From contig NC_058342.1 of the NCBI RefSeq assembly GCF_905475395.1, positions 21,114,640 to 21,178,639 on the forward strand: a DNA stretch of 64,000 bases, written 5' to 3'. The notes under the pieces are model-generated. The model saw nothing but the letters and a program-made list of their open reading frames with translations, was not told the DNA's origin and ran no database searches. The translations under genes were made by a program, and so were the position numbers. How positions within the stretch are numbered: the stretch's first letter is position 1; each line of letters opens with the position of its first letter. Shown here piece after piece: positions 36,701 through 45,624 of the stretch. Source of the DNA: Chrysoperla carnea (taxonomy: Eukaryota > Arthropoda > Insecta > Neuroptera > Chrysopidae).

Positions 36701-37736
36701 GTTGTAACTTGACAATATTAGACGAAAAGTAAGAATACAATTTTTCGATATCTGGAATAATTTGCAAAATATCGAATATTGAAAATTTTGTTTAATTATT
36801 TATCTTTCGATATTTATAAAACCAAGGCAAATATCTTAAAATTATATTCTTATTTTTCGTCTAAATTCATCATCAAAGTTGAAAATAAAGTACAAATAAT
36901 TTCAACCCTAAATCTAAATTGTCTTGGTGCTCGTACTACCTTAAGGATGTATGAGCATGGTAGTGGGGGCACAAATTTAAAAATAGATATTTTCAATTTT
37001 AATGATAAATTTATATTATTACTTGACGATGAGACGAAAAGTAAGAATAAAATTTTTCGATATCTGGCTTAATTTTCAAAATATCGAAAATTGAAAATTT
37101 TGTTTAATTATTTAGCTTTCGATATTTCGAAAACCAAGACACATATCGAAAAATTTTATTCTTATTTTTCGTCTACATTCATGTAGTTATAACAAAATTC
37201 ATCATCAAAGTTGAAAATAAGATAAAAATAATTTCAACCCTTAATCTGCCCTGCTCTTACATCCCTTATATGGACGGTGACACTTAGTTGTTTTCTTTTC
37301 TAATTCATTGCTAATATGTTTACTTTCTATTAAAAAGTTTTTTTTAAATTTGTTTTCATTCATTCCAAATGAAAATTATCAAAAACTTCCAAAATATGTC
37401 GTTTTTTGAGATTCCTCCATAAGAGCCAATGTATTTTATATCGATTTTTAATGACTTTTTTCTTAAAAATTTGCACGGATACCTAAGCTGAAATTTTAAC
37501 CACATATTCTTTGAGTAAAAGACTACCTACAAACAAATGGAATCAATTTATTTACCCAAAAAAATAATTGAATTTGTATTATGGACACACATGTCAATAA
37601 ACATCGAAATTTAAAAATTTGTATACAAAGCGCGGGAAAGTGGTGAAAATATTATTTAAGAAAAAAAAAATTAATTACCTGTAAGTAATGGTTGAACAAC
37701 CCCATTATGTATTCGATTTTCATTTACATTATCCAT
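12700..37736 (-). CDS. NAPRT: Nicotinate phosphoribosyltransferase, complete, seven exons
   Basis: The enzyme joins nicotinic acid to PRPP, with ATP hydrolysis, to give nicotinic acid mononucleotide, the first step of the Preiss-Handler route to NAD in the cytosol. Exons (minus strand): 37679-37736, 33561-33731, 32470-32680, 31461-31588, 25719-26031, 14022-14697 and 12700-12777. They join in phase at GT/AG sites to 1635 nt, or 544 residues, the usual size of the animal enzyme. Seen in order: [18 protein letters not shown] near the start, [25 protein letters not shown] with the histidine phosphorylated in this family, [14 protein letters not shown] of the PRPP/phosphate site, FGIGTHLVT, and a C-terminal [10 protein letters not shown]. 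The start has A at -3 and G at +4. There are no frameshifts. Introns range from 880 bp to 11 kb and are full of transposons. Joins are by eye, with strong family continuity. Confidence 0.95.
12955..13290 (-). repeat. Dispersed repeat family A, copy 3 (NAPRT intron 6)
   Basis: In reverse orientation it carries 'acccgtaagggcg' and the 'caacttttgtttgaaa' block. It also has a run of gacagacagacagac at about 13136-13160 in place of the usual short CTGT run, and the 'gtccaagtttgtaacgct' end. It is one of the fullest copies. Confidence 0.75.
13443..13660 (+). repeat. Minisatellite, unit about 82 bp, 2.5 copies
   Basis: The anchor 'actcgacccc' or a variant recurs at about 13451, 13532 and 13612, each followed by 'atggccaactc' and 'gcaga'. 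It lies inside NAPRT intron 6. The frame 13471-13659 is a reading of the repeat, not a gene. Confidence 0.6.
14022..14697 (-). CDS. NAPRT: NAPRT exon 6 (largest exon)
   Basis: It encodes [59 protein letters not shown], the [15 protein letters not shown] segment and RRHP-like [12 protein letters not shown]. It ends [15 protein letters not shown] with donor GTAACA at 14021 in phase 0. The acceptor is ttttttag before 14697. Confidence 0.95.
14698..17550. other. Left part of NAPRT intron 5, no recognised element
   Basis: AT-rich intron sequence. Two near-copies of 'ttgagtcgtattcactttat' occur at about 17269 and 17514, each followed by an 'agtgg' context. They bracket about 245 bp of sequence that may be a direct duplication. 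Nothing else is supported. Confidence 0.5.
17555..17730 (-). pseudogene. LINE 3' fragment, family L1
   Basis: The minus strand resembles the tail at 9235-9440. It has a [17 protein letters not shown] run, then 'ccacagtgaggtgg', 'ttgagccagcctttctttga' and 'gatatctccgacctgaagtc'. Stops break all frames. It lies in NAPRT intron 5. Confidence 0.55.
17922..18126. mobile_element. Fold-back MITE, arms about 80 bp
   Basis: The left arm (about 17924-18006) and right arm (about 18042-18124) are reverse complements with few mismatches. Both contain 'gaataaatgaattaatt', 'catttatttatgacttc' and 'cagcaac'. The loop is about 35 bp. The pairing of 'gaagaagtc' with a 'cgaaac' box recurs in the elements near 35870 and 36330, so this looks like a family. 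Confidence 0.75.
18695..18736. repeat. Long homopolymer T tract
   Basis: About 27 consecutive T residues are followed by 'tattcatattcatattcgca'. Similar long T tracts occur near 30901 and 33769. The flanking frames at 18523-18889 are low-complexity artefacts. Confidence 0.7.
20205..20480 (+). repeat. Dispersed repeat family A, partial copy with extension
   Basis: It starts at 'cctcacgggaaaaaag', passes 'caaataaaagttgtttattt' and the 'tctttaacggtttacaagat' block, then continues into the extension shared with 12150-12300. Confidence 0.65.
21108..21135 (+). mobile_element. Solo pogo/Tigger-like terminal repeat
   Basis: TACAGTCAAACCTGACTAAG closely matches the ends of the elements at 32715-33502 and 54745-54860. 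No partner end was found nearby. Confidence 0.45.
21168..21525 (-). pseudogene. LINE 3' fragment, family L1
   Basis: The minus strand shares 'gactattgcaggagctgtca'-type sequence with 9281-9305, then 'catcttctctgt', 'ttgagccagactttctttga' and 'ggttcatggagtagt'. It translates, with frameshifts, to the CRSC...HLLC tail. It is the best minus-strand copy of this family and lies in NAPRT intron 5. Confidence 0.6.
21530..22940. other. NAPRT intron 5, unassigned
   Basis: A moderately GC-rich patch at about 21540-22260 is followed by extreme AT-rich sequence. A TATAAA sits at 22245, but no TCAGT initiator follows at the right distance, so it is not called a promoter. No protein is recognised. Confidence 0.4.
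22945..23835. repeat. Tandem repeat, unit about 225-240 bp, four copies
   Basis: The marker 'tttgtggaattatagtcttt' recurs at about 22955, 23193, 23423 and 23647. Each is followed by 'tagatatagct', 'aaaagacgttgttagtgaag' and 'ttcgacttcatt' or a variant. Spacings are 238, 230 and 224. Copies diverge modestly. Short frames in it are reading artefacts. Confidence 0.85.
24815..25235 (+). pseudogene. LINE 3' end, family L2
   Basis: It shares 'ggctac-acaagcccattt', 'tgtgtatagccacagctagg', 'cctgtatggaggacga' and the 3' trailer 'ttaaaatagcatctcttacc' with copies at 58290, 60735 and (minus) 49720. The coding part is too broken to read through. It lies in NAPRT intron 5 against transcription. Confidence 0.65.
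25719..26031 (-). CDS. NAPRT: NAPRT exon 5 (catalytic histidine)
   Basis: It encodes [12 protein letters not shown], then the [15 protein letters not shown] motif with the conserved histidine, and ends LVDTYDVK plus AG. The acceptor is tttcag before 26031 and the donor is GTATCA at 25718. AG|G makes the arginine of DVKRSGLLNF. The long open frame continuing to 25253 reads into the intron, where it turns into serine/asparagine-rich nonsense. Confidence 0.94.
26815..27550 (+). pseudogene. hAT transposase C-terminal relic
   Basis: The plus strand at about 27150-27417 reads a helix ending [14 protein letters not shown], one TGA at 27241-27243, then [35 protein letters not shown] and [11 protein letters not shown] before a stop. 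This is the C-terminal dimerisation region of a hAT (ZMYM/DUF4371-like) transposase. A hAT-like end, 'tggtatagttacgccactg', lies at about 27527-27545. The 5' end is not defined. It is a dead copy in NAPRT intron 4. Confidence 0.7.
28358..29277. mobile_element. Transib-like non-autonomous element, 920 bp
   Basis: The right end reads, on the minus strand from 29277, heptamer CACAGTG, a 23-bp spacer (29270-29248), then ACCAAATAC. The left end (28358 on) is the same sequence with a small deletion after CACAG, then ACAAAAGTC in the nonamer place. Both flanks are the 5-bp duplication CAACG (28353-28357 and 29278-29282). Transib elements make 5-bp GC-rich duplications, and their ends begin CACWRTG. 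No transposase is encoded. It lies in NAPRT intron 4. Confidence 0.65.
29828..30165. mobile_element. Second Transib-like copy, inverted and truncated
   Basis: CACAGTG at 29828-29834, a 23-bp spacer and 'aaatgattc' repeat the end of the 28358-29277 element. The interior (about 29975-30160) is the reverse complement of 28845-29020, including 'aagactaagataag', 'agtcaaaagtcaaaaaaag' and 'gcaagcagttttc'. No matching distal end was found. The pair forms an inverted repeat with arms of about 180 bp. Confidence 0.6.
30174..30850. repeat. Dispersed repeat family A, composite copies
   Basis: 30174-30300 is the 'ggtgtccattttatccaaaa' part in plus orientation. 30395-30850 is a full-length copy in reverse orientation, running from 'ctctcacgggtaagcagtga' to the 'cttgggactaaactc' end. 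The 30212 segment provides the uninterrupted counterpart of the Helitron insertion site at 5050/5786. Confidence 0.7.
31461..31588 (-). CDS. NAPRT: NAPRT exon 4
   Basis: It encodes [20 protein letters not shown], then the family signature [20 protein letters not shown]. The donor GTAAGA at 31460 splits the glycine codon that opens GGFDGTSN. Confidence 0.93.
31750..32045 (-). repeat. Dispersed repeat family A copy in NAPRT intron 3
   Basis: It carries 'aaatgggtcctacggaccca', the 'cgataccgatatctctt'-type block and 'gtgattttatgaacact'. It ends at 'gatatatttcatatatacat'. Confidence 0.7.
32470..32680 (-). CDS. NAPRT: NAPRT exon 3
   Basis: It encodes a [19 protein letters not shown] helix, then [20 protein letters not shown] and [13 protein letters not shown]. 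The acceptor is ttttag before 32680 and the donor is GTAAAT at 32469. The spliced codon AG|T gives the serine of [12 protein letters not shown]. Confidence 0.93.
32715..33502. mobile_element. pogo/Tigger-like non-autonomous element (NAPRT intron 2)
   Basis: The left end is TACAGTCAAACCTGGCTAAG. The right end, read on the minus strand, is TACAGTTAAACCTTGTTAAA. Both ends fit a TA target. The interior repeats 'taagtctatattttcgggg' at about 33210 and 33395. The frame 33079-33315 inside is not recognisable. The element fills most of NAPRT intron 2. Confidence 0.6.
33561..33731 (-). CDS. NAPRT: NAPRT exon 2
   Basis: It encodes [20 protein letters not shown], then an [14 protein letters not shown] strand and [13 protein letters not shown]. 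The acceptor is tgcag before 33731 and the donor is GTAAGT at 33560. Phase is 2 in and 1 out. Confidence 0.93.
33904..34506. repeat. Long inverted repeat, arms about 170-180 bp (NAPRT intron 1)
   Basis: The left arm (33904-34083) and right arm (34336-34506) are reverse complements with scattered differences. Both contain 'actcgcacaaatt' (left) or its complement, 'cggtcaaa', 'gatagtttaa', 'cacaagtcat' and 'gttggaaaatgtac'. The loop is about 250 bp. No coding is seen. It is probably a MITE. Confidence 0.75.
34620..35260. other. NAPRT intron 1, nothing recognised
   Basis: A GC-richer patch lies at 34920-34990. No element or coding frame can be supported. Confidence 0.4.
35265..35560 (-). repeat. 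Dispersed repeat family A copy in NAPRT intron 1
   Basis: It starts with 'gatgagtcctaagaatccaa', includes 'ttttgagttatcgtgtccac' and 'gacagacggacagac', and ends with 'cttgggactaaacttag'. Confidence 0.75.
35862..35998. mobile_element. Fold-back MITE, arms about 45 bp
   Basis: The left arm has 'cgtttcgatttttattcaag' then 'ccttcctcag'. The right arm has 'cctgaagaagtc' then 'aataaaactcgaaacg'. The loop holds TATTATTATTA. A half copy, 'aacgtttcgtcaatatttaa' and 'gacttcttcag', lies at 36323-36356. Confidence 0.65.
36377..36944. mobile_element. TTAA-bounded palindromic MITE, copy 1
   Basis: It starts TTAAGGATGTACGAGCACCA (36377 on) and ends, as reverse complement, TTAAGGTAGTACGAGCACCA (to 36944). 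Terminal similarity is about 29 bp. Internally 'gacgaaaagtaagaat' (36721 on) faces 'attcttatttttcgtc' (36846 on), so the interior also folds. TTAA at both ends suggests a piggyBac-type target, which is an inference. Confidence 0.65.
36941..37271. mobile_element. TTAA-bounded palindromic MITE, copy 2 (adjacent)
   Basis: It shares the TTAA at 36941-36944 with copy 1, then 'ggatgtatgagcatggtag'. It ends with the reverse complement near 37271 ('gccctgctcttacatccctt'). It has the same interior palindrome with 'gacgaaaagtaagaat' and 'attcttatttttcgtc'. The frame 36779-37072 crosses both copies and is not a gene. Confidence 0.6.
37679..37736 (-). CDS. NAPRT: NAPRT exon 1 (start codon)
   Basis: It begins at the ATG at 37736 and encodes 19 residues ending QPLLT plus one base of the next codon. 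The donor is GTAATT (37678-37673). The split codon G|AT gives the aspartate of LLTDMYQ on joining exon 2. This exon is too short to stand out alone; the phase match identifies it. Confidence 0.88.
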
Positions 37737-37739
37737 TTT

Positions 37740-40680
37740 TCTTATCTTTCGATTTTCTTTTGTATTGGAATCCAAAGAAACTTAACACTTTTCAATATAC
37801 AAGAGTACCTAAATTATTTTTTTTTAAATTAATATTAAATGCAATCAATTGTTGAATTAAATCAACTCACTAAATTTTAAAAAAACATTTTTTTTTTTTA
37901 AATATTTTTGTTTCTGTTAACAACAGTTAAGATAAAACTTAAGAAAAAATCTCGATAAATAAACAATAAATTATTACTATCAAGAGTGTATTATAAAAAC
38001 TTGTGACTTAAAGTGATTCAATGTTCTTGATAAGAAGTTACAAAATAGACGTAATATTAAAATAAAAATATTCACGACTAGAGGAATGACGTGTATGTTA
38101 ATATAGTTTGATGTTACGACTTACAATTGATGATTATTAATGATTGTCAATTTTCAAATACAATTTCTTTTATAAAATAGTCAACACTATGAAAATTTTT
38201 ACTACATATTAATATGCGATACTATTTTGTATTTTAATAAGCATGTCAAACATTTGGCTTATATATATGTAGAAAATATGCTCGTAGGGTTTAGAAACAA
38301 TATGAGAAATAATGACCTATTGTAATATTTCTAGATAGATTATAATCTGACCCATCCAACTTTTCAATCTTTACTTAGGGTTGCCACCTCTCCGGTTGTG
38401 GACCGGAGACTCCATTTATTTAAACTTTTTTTCCGTTCTCCGGACAATTAATAAAATCCCCGGATGAATAATTCAAAGTAATTTTTTCTAAACAAAATTT
38501 CCGGTATTTTAAAAAAGATTTACATTTGCTTATTTAGAATTCTTAGGTAACACTTGTGTGTTTTAAGTATAGGTACATTTTATATTGGCAATAATAATCC
38601 TTACGAACTTCAGGATAGTCAGAGTCGTTGTACCCGAAGATGCAAGGAATGTGTGGCAATCGAGAGCGGGGACCTAGAGGGGGGGTACCAAATGCCCTAT
38701 ACACATACCACGTGCTATATGACTTACCGTCCATTTGAGACCGTAAGAGGAATAGTCACGGGAAAAGTGGTAGCTTTTATCTAATATACGCGTGCACGAT
38801 AAGTAAAAAGAAATTTTTGTATATAGACATATTTAAATAAATGTGTTGGTAAAAATAATAATCACTGTAAAAAGATGTATCAGAACTGTCAAAAGATATG
38901 CAGAAGGATGCGTGCCCATATAGGAGTATTACATGTATGGTCTAAGATATGGAGCATCAAAAAATCTATGAAACCTATCTTTCCGTCGCGTAGTAAATAA
39001 GCTCCTTAATCGCTGTGGAGCATTTTCTCTCATAAGACATATATATGGCAGAACGACCATTTTTAAGGTAGTGGGGGGTGTAAAAATCTGGGGAAAAACG
39101 GTAAGTCAAAGCATCCATTTTTTAAACCGGGAAAGTAGACAAAACTTTATGCCGGTTCGGAAAGGGGAGGGGTTGAAGTAAACTGGAAAAAAGTGGATCC
39201 TAACCGGATGAACTGGATGGAAAATTTATGACATTTGCCAAATAACTTCCATAATGACCGCACAAACTTTATACATTACTGGCAGAAATTTTGAAAAACA
39301 TTGAAAGTATAAGATAATTGAAGAAAGACCAATAAACGCACAGTATCTTGACCTAGAACAAAAGTTAATCCATGAAAATAGATCGCATATTGACAGGGAA
39401 GATCAATTTAATGAGATGGAATTGCTGCCTTTATTTTTTATAAATAAAAAGACAACTCCATTCAATTTATTAAATTTATTCCAATAACTGAATGTCCTTA
39501 ACTCCTAATGTTTTCCATACGCGTATATTAAACAAGGCGAAAGGTCTTTTGAAAATTGAAAATAATTAAAAATTATTTACGATCAACCATGGCCCAAGAG
39601 AACAAATTTGGCCATAATAAGAATCGAATCGAAAGTAGATTCAAAACGGACGCTGACATTAAAAACAAAATTCAGAAAAACTGTATTTGATGTTTAATTT
39701 CATTCACAAGGGGGCTTAGGATGATTTTCGTATGTCTGTAAATGTGATTTAAAAATGTTGATTATAATCTATCTAGCAGAACTATAATATGCATACCTTA
39801 ACTGGACTACGATTAATATGTGTAATAAATCTGCGCATGTCACATAATTGTCAAATATTTACAATTCAAATATTAATAACAATAATAAATAATATTTAAA
39901 ATAATATAATTTATAAATAAATAAAATAATTAAATACAATTGAAAATATAAATTATTTTTAATTGACTTTACTACAAGTCAAGATAGGATTCTCAATTAA
40001 TAAACATAAACACACATTCTTAAATTAATTAAAAGCACATACAATTAAGACACATGTTTTAATTAGTATTATATATATATATTATTATATAATCAATGAT
40101 TAATATATTTAATTAATATTAATATACCTTTAATATATTTATATAAATCCATTTATTTGTTTTCAATTAATTTATTGTTTAGTTTTATTTACATATTATG
40201 TTCGCATATTTTTATTTTAAATTTTTATGAATACGAGGTTATGTTATTCACAGTGATTTGAGTTTTTTTTTAAAACTATGAAGTCGTTTTCTTACATCAC
40301 TAAGTACTTATGAGAAGTACTTGTTTTATTAAAAAATTTTAATTACATTATGTTATTTAGTAATTAATAATTATAATATTAATATGACAATCATGTCATT
40401 AATTTATTTATATTAACAAGTATTTTTATTTATTTTGAAATATATAGATATATTGTTTTTATTTAAATCGTTAACTTTAGAATTACAAGTATAGATGGCA
40501 CTTGATGTGTTGATAATCATTATTCTTCTTTTTAAAAATAAATTTGAAGAATGCAAGGTCGTGGTCCCGATATTACTTAAGAATATATAATATACCTGAA
40601 TATAATTACTTGTACTATAATAGGGATAAATATTTTGGAATTTTTAACAAAAATAATGCAAATCTTTACATATCTTGATG
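37740..40680. other. Intergenic DNA upstream of NAPRT
   Basis: No gene is recognised. Around 38382-38460 'agggttgccacctctccgg' and a tctccgg...ccggaga hairpin look like the end of a DNA transposon. Around 38600-38780 is a GC-richer patch with two overlapping frames and no family match. 39890-40460 is extreme AT. No TATA/Inr pair was found before the NAPRT start. Confidence 0.45.
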
Positions 40681-40689
40681 GGTTTCATG

Positions 40690-42440
40690 AATGTAGGATC
40701 CTGATCCCTACATAATATTGATTGTTAAAGGGTGAATATTAGTGAAAAACTAAATTAAAAAACATAATGGATCTCAAAAAAAAATTTTTATTCAAATCAG
40801 ATAAAATTTCGATAAGTTATCAAAAAATCAATTTTTGAACTTTATGAAGAAATCAAAATCAAAATAATTTCATTTTGCTCTATCATACTAATTTTGATGA
40901 ACTAATGCAATCGTACTAAATTTGGGTCATAATTTCCAAATTCTTGGTCAAATTTAAATTTGAATTAACATATCAAAAATGAAAATTTTGACTCAAAATT
41001 AACGAGTTTTAAAAAAAAATTTCATTCAGATTGGATCAAATTTGCTGGTATTATAAAAAAAATCGATTTTATGACCTCAGTGACGCCATCAAAATAAAAA
41101 AATTTCATTTGACTCTATCACATCCAATTTCTATGAACCAAGTATGCAATCTTACTAAATTTAGGTCATAATTTCCAAATTCTAGCTCAAATTTAACCTA
41201 CCTTTCATAGATTTCAAGAATTTGCGGTCCAGGCCTCGATATTCAGCAGAAATGTGAATGCTAGAGAAAAACTAACATCAAAGATGAAAAGTTTGAACCA
41301 AAATTAGTAGGTTTAAAAAATATTCCATTTAGATGGGATAAAATTTGCCTGTATTACCAAAAAATTCAAATTTTTGAACTTAATGACGTCATAACAGACA
41401 AAAAAATTTAATTTTGCCATTTTTGATTTGAAATTTGGATGTTAAATTTAACCTATCTTTCATAGGTTTCCAGAATTTGGGGTCCGGATCTCGATTGTAT
41501 AGTATAAAAGTGAATATTATCGAAAAACTAACTTTAAAAATGAAAAATTCGATCTAAATTTTGTGGGATTCAATAAAAATTGTATTCATACTGAATACCA
41601 GGGCCGGATTAACAAGTAGGCAGAATAGGCAGTTGCCTGGGGCCCCCGATTTTAGGGGGCCCCCAAAAAATGAAAAAGCCTTCTAAAATTTTCTTACAAA
41701 CATAAAATTCTAGAGAGTGAAAGGAAATATAATCAGAACTGAAAATAAATTTTACTCAAATAAATAAAACTCAATTGGCCGCATTCAAAAGGCGACGACC
41801 GACGAACTAGACAAAGTTCCTAAAAAGGACATTTCCGACTACTTTGACACAACTTATAGTCATTTGTATAAGATTCTAATGGAAGATCAATTAGCCGATG
41901 TATTTCCTAACACAGAAATAGCTCTTCGGATTTTTTTAACATTAATGATCACAAATTGTTCTGCCGAACGATCCTTCTCGCAATTAAAAAAAAATCGAAG
42001 CTGCTGAAAGAGCTACAACGCGACAAGAGCGATTCGAGATGTTAGGTATACTTTGCATTGAGTCAGATTAAGTTTGTATTTTTTAATCGAAAAAAGAAGG
42101 GAACGGACGTGAAAAAGGGCCCCCAAGTTGATGGTTGCCTAGGGCCCCGTTGAGGATTAATCCGGCCCTGCTGAATACAATTTGGATTTTCTACAAAAAA
42201 AAAACTTTTTTGACATGACGTCAATTTTTGAACTTTATGACGTCATCAGAATTCAAATAAATAAACTTGGTCTGTCACATCCTAATTACATCCAATTTCA
42301 AGGAACCAAGTATACAATTCTAGTAAAATTGAACTATAGTTTTCAAAATTTTGATCAAATTGAACATATCTTTAATCAGTTTCAAGACAGCTTGGTCCTG
42401 ATCCCGGCATATGTTTTTTTTTTGTCTTTAAGATAGTTTT
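40690..42440. repeat. Tandem repeat, unit roughly 250-330 bp, about four diverged copies
   Basis: Recurring markers are 'gaaaaactaa', 'aaaatttg', 'tttttgaactt-atgacgtca' (about 40835, 41380 and 42225), 'catttggatcctaatt'-type, 'aagtatgcaat' or 'aagtatacaat', 'aattttggtca'-type and 'tagatttcaagaatttg' or 'aggtttccagaatttgg'. Copies differ by substitutions and indels. The array is split by a hAT element at 41599-42170. Confidence 0.65.
41599..42170. mobile_element. hAT element, 572 bp, internally deleted
   Basis: The terminal inverted repeats are CAGGGCCGGATTAA and TTAATCCGGCCCTG, a perfect 14 bp. The flanks carry the perfect 8-bp duplication CTGAATAC (41591-41598 and 42171-42178), the size hAT transposases make. 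Inside, about 41890-42070 on the plus strand encodes FPNTEIALRIFLTL and NCSAERSFSQLKK, the hAT C-terminal dimerisation motif. A frameshift follows before ERFEMLGILCIESD. It cannot make transposase. Confidence 0.93.
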
Positions 42441-42444
42441 TCTT

Positions 42445-44900
42445 TCAATCCATATCTTTCATCTTGCTCATTGGCCATCACCCCTCTGTTAGTAAGGATT
42501 AAGGAATAAAGAATTAAAAACAATAATATTAATTTCAGATACAAATAGACAATGAATAAATGTTATATATTTCTAATAATAATAATAATAATCAATTATT
42601 TATAACAAATGTCATGAATAATCAGTTTTTTTCTTATTTATTTATTTTAAAAATTGATTGCACTATGAATAGAGACAGTATTTGAATAACAAATCTAAAA
42701 TATTGAAAGATTTTTTTATTATATTTTGAGCGTCTATCGTTACTAGCATGTAAGTTATCGATTATCGTGTGAGCGTGTGTGTGTATCGTACAAACATTGA
42801 CATTAATATCGATAGTTTTAATCAATCGGTATAGAATATATGATTTTCTTTAAAAAAAGTTAAACAATTCGTTGTATTATTGAGAATTATTTTTAAATAT
42901 CTACAATTTTTTTTTATTTATTTAGTGTTGGAATGAATAAAACTGACTGTGTATTTGATTGATTTTAAAATGAGTCTTTAATTTAATTCTTTTTGTTCTA
43001 TTTATTTAGATCAAATTTGGAATGTTTTAGCCCCTCTGCCCCATTGAAAAAGAGTGTAAAACAGTAAAACAAATTTCTAATCTTACGAAATCAATTCCTT
43101 TTAGTATAGTAAACGTATCTTTTTCCTTCGAAAAAATTGTTTGCTGGGTATATTGATTTGCGGTTTTTTGCAGTGGTTTCAGAAAATTATCCTGAAAAAA
43201 GTCTATATGGATTAAAGCGGAACTTGTTGCTGGTCTTTTATTTATGACCAGATTGATTAAATTTTAATCCCCCCTCCCCTATTTATCTTATATAATGTAA
43301 ATAAAATACTTTTATTTATTTCGGGGGTCTACTTATGTAAGCTAAAAGATAATTTGACAATAATACTTCGAACCATAGAGTAAATTCAAGAAGCACATCT
43401 TCTTTATCCGTAAAATGAGCCCTGGTAAAGCACAAAAAGACCAAAGATAACAATCTTTATCTGTGTTTTTATTTTTGCAGAGTTTATTTTCTAAGACATT
43501 GCCTGAAATTGATCTGAAAAATCGCTCTTTGTATCTTGAGATATCCTTAATTCCGATTCAATGATTATTCTAATCAATTGATTCAATTGAATCAATTCTT
43601 AATTCACTAATACAAAAAAAATTTTAAGTCTCATTGATTAAAATGAATGAATTGTTGAATCAGAATCATAAATTCCAAAACTAAATGAATGATCATTAAT
43701 AAGTAATAAATGACATATGAATAGCATAAGAATTAGTTTAATATATATGTATATAATTATTGTTACTAATTAATATTAAATTAATTAATTAGTTTATATC
43801 GTTAAGACCATTAGACCATTAATTTATTATAAAGTTAAGAGACAAATATAAGTATGTAATATACAAATACAACTATTTTCAATTGATTTAAATACTTTTT
43901 AAAATTTTATGCTAACAAATCTATTTATTTCATTCACCTAATATCAAAGTTTATTTTGGATGATTTCGATCCAAAGTCGCAACGAACTTTAAGTCTAGAT
44001 TTGTGAGAAATTTGTGCAAAGGGAAAAAAGGTGGCACAAGTTACGTGACCTTCAATGAATGAATCATTCAATTATCGTGGAGTCAGATTATTGTTAAGGC
44101 AAATATGCGCAAGGTTACAAAGGGGTTTTTAAAACTTTCTGTGCGAAAAATTTCTCAATCCACCTTTGAAGTTGAAACTTAAAATGATCATATTTCTTAT
44201 TTAGAAAGTTAAATGTTTAAAATACACTAAAACAATCAGATTTTAATTCTGAATTACCAAATTGTCTCGAGTTACCGGTTGGATTGTAAGATAAAAATTT
44301 GCATACATTATTCGTATTATTAACTTTGAAAGATGTTTAATTTCCCGGAATTTAATTTTTTTGTACGTTAATTAGATCAAAAATTTATTTGAATTGAATC
44401 GAAATCATCCTTACATGTCATCAAAATTATTTTTTTAAATCTAAAATTCAACATAAAAAGAATCCATAAAAATCTTATCAAAATTCTTCATATAATTCCA
44501 AAAAATGGGTCAAAAAATTTCCTTTTTTTAATGACAAATATTTTTTGTTTACCTTTGACTATAATATTATTTATCTAAAAATCTATTTATCTAATAGTTA
44601 ATAGTAGTGTGTAGTCATTTTACTATTTAGCTAAAAATCTTTCTAATCTTTAATTAGCTTTGTTAAAAATTTTCAAACTAAATCAATTAATTAAAAATGT
44701 AATTATTAATTAATTATTGTAGAACAAATGAATCAATTCTGGATCTTCTACTTCTCGATTAATCAATCGTGTAATTTTCTAGCTAAGTAAAGACCTTTTT
44801 CATTCTAATTTTATTTGTTTTCAACTATCAATTAAAAAACACCTTGTATATAATTTTCCGAGTGCTGTGAGAGTATAGGTTCCAAAAATAATTTAAAAAA
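42445..44900. other. AT-rich intergenic DNA, nothing recognised
   Basis: Short frames only. A T/G run (gtgtgagcgtgtgtgtgt) lies at about 42766. No repeat landmark or gene is seen. Confidence 0.5.
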
Positions 44901-44904
44901 ATTA

Positions 44905-45621
44905 TTGGGTTGTTTGAAAAGTTTTGTCCGTTTTAATTTCATGTTTTTTTGTTGCTCCAAAGCACTGCTGAAATAGCCCGGAAAATTAACGTTAAAGAAC
45001 GCACTGCTCGATATCCGTTTGCAAAAATTCGTTCCGGAGATTTTAGCTTCGAAGATGAGCCCCGAAGTGGTCGAAGTAGAGTAATTCAGGACGAGGATTT
45101 GAGGGCACTGGTGGAGACTGCAGTTTTTGATGGTTTAAAACGTATTGTAAAGGTAAAAAAAGTCGATACTTTATTCACTATAACTTTCTGCAACCGTGCT
45201 ATTGTGGGGAAATCGATAAATGTGTCGAAAATTGCGTCCGATCCTGCTCCATGACAACGCCCGAGTGCACGTTTCACAAATCACCGTCCGAAAATAAAAG
45301 GCATTGAGCGTCGAAGTTCTACCTCACCCACCATACTCTACAGGCTTCTCGCCAACCAACTACCATCTTTTCAAGCACTTCGATAAATTTCTCATAGGTA
45401 GAACCTTCGTGAATCTAGACCAGGCAAAAATTGCCTTCGTCGACTTCAACGAATGCCAAGCATTCAATTTTTATGCCGACGGAATTAATCGGCTTGTGTT
45501 ACGTTAGCAAAAGTGCACTGATTCAAATGGCGCTTGTGTTGATTAAATTGGAAAAAGTATTCACTGAGATATTACAGTTTAAAGTAGACTCATAAAAACG
45601 GACAAAATTTTTGAAACAACA
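44905..45621 (+). mobile_element. Deleted mariner element with dead transposase
   Basis: The ends are TTGGGTTGTTTGAAAAGTTT on the left and, read inwards on the minus strand, TGTTGTTTCAAAAATTTTGT on the right. Both continue GTCCGTTTT, with TA on each side. The plus strand encodes STAEIARKIN, KERTARYPFAKIRSGDFSFE, DEPRSGRSRV and DEDLRALVE of the HTH domain. Then HDNARVHVSQ carries one catalytic Asp. Finally PPYSTGFSPTNYHLFKH appears, where the usual second Asp of YSPDLSP is Gly. Residues are missing inside the HTH and much of the DDE core is deleted. Confidence 0.9.
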
Positions 45622-45624
45622 TAA

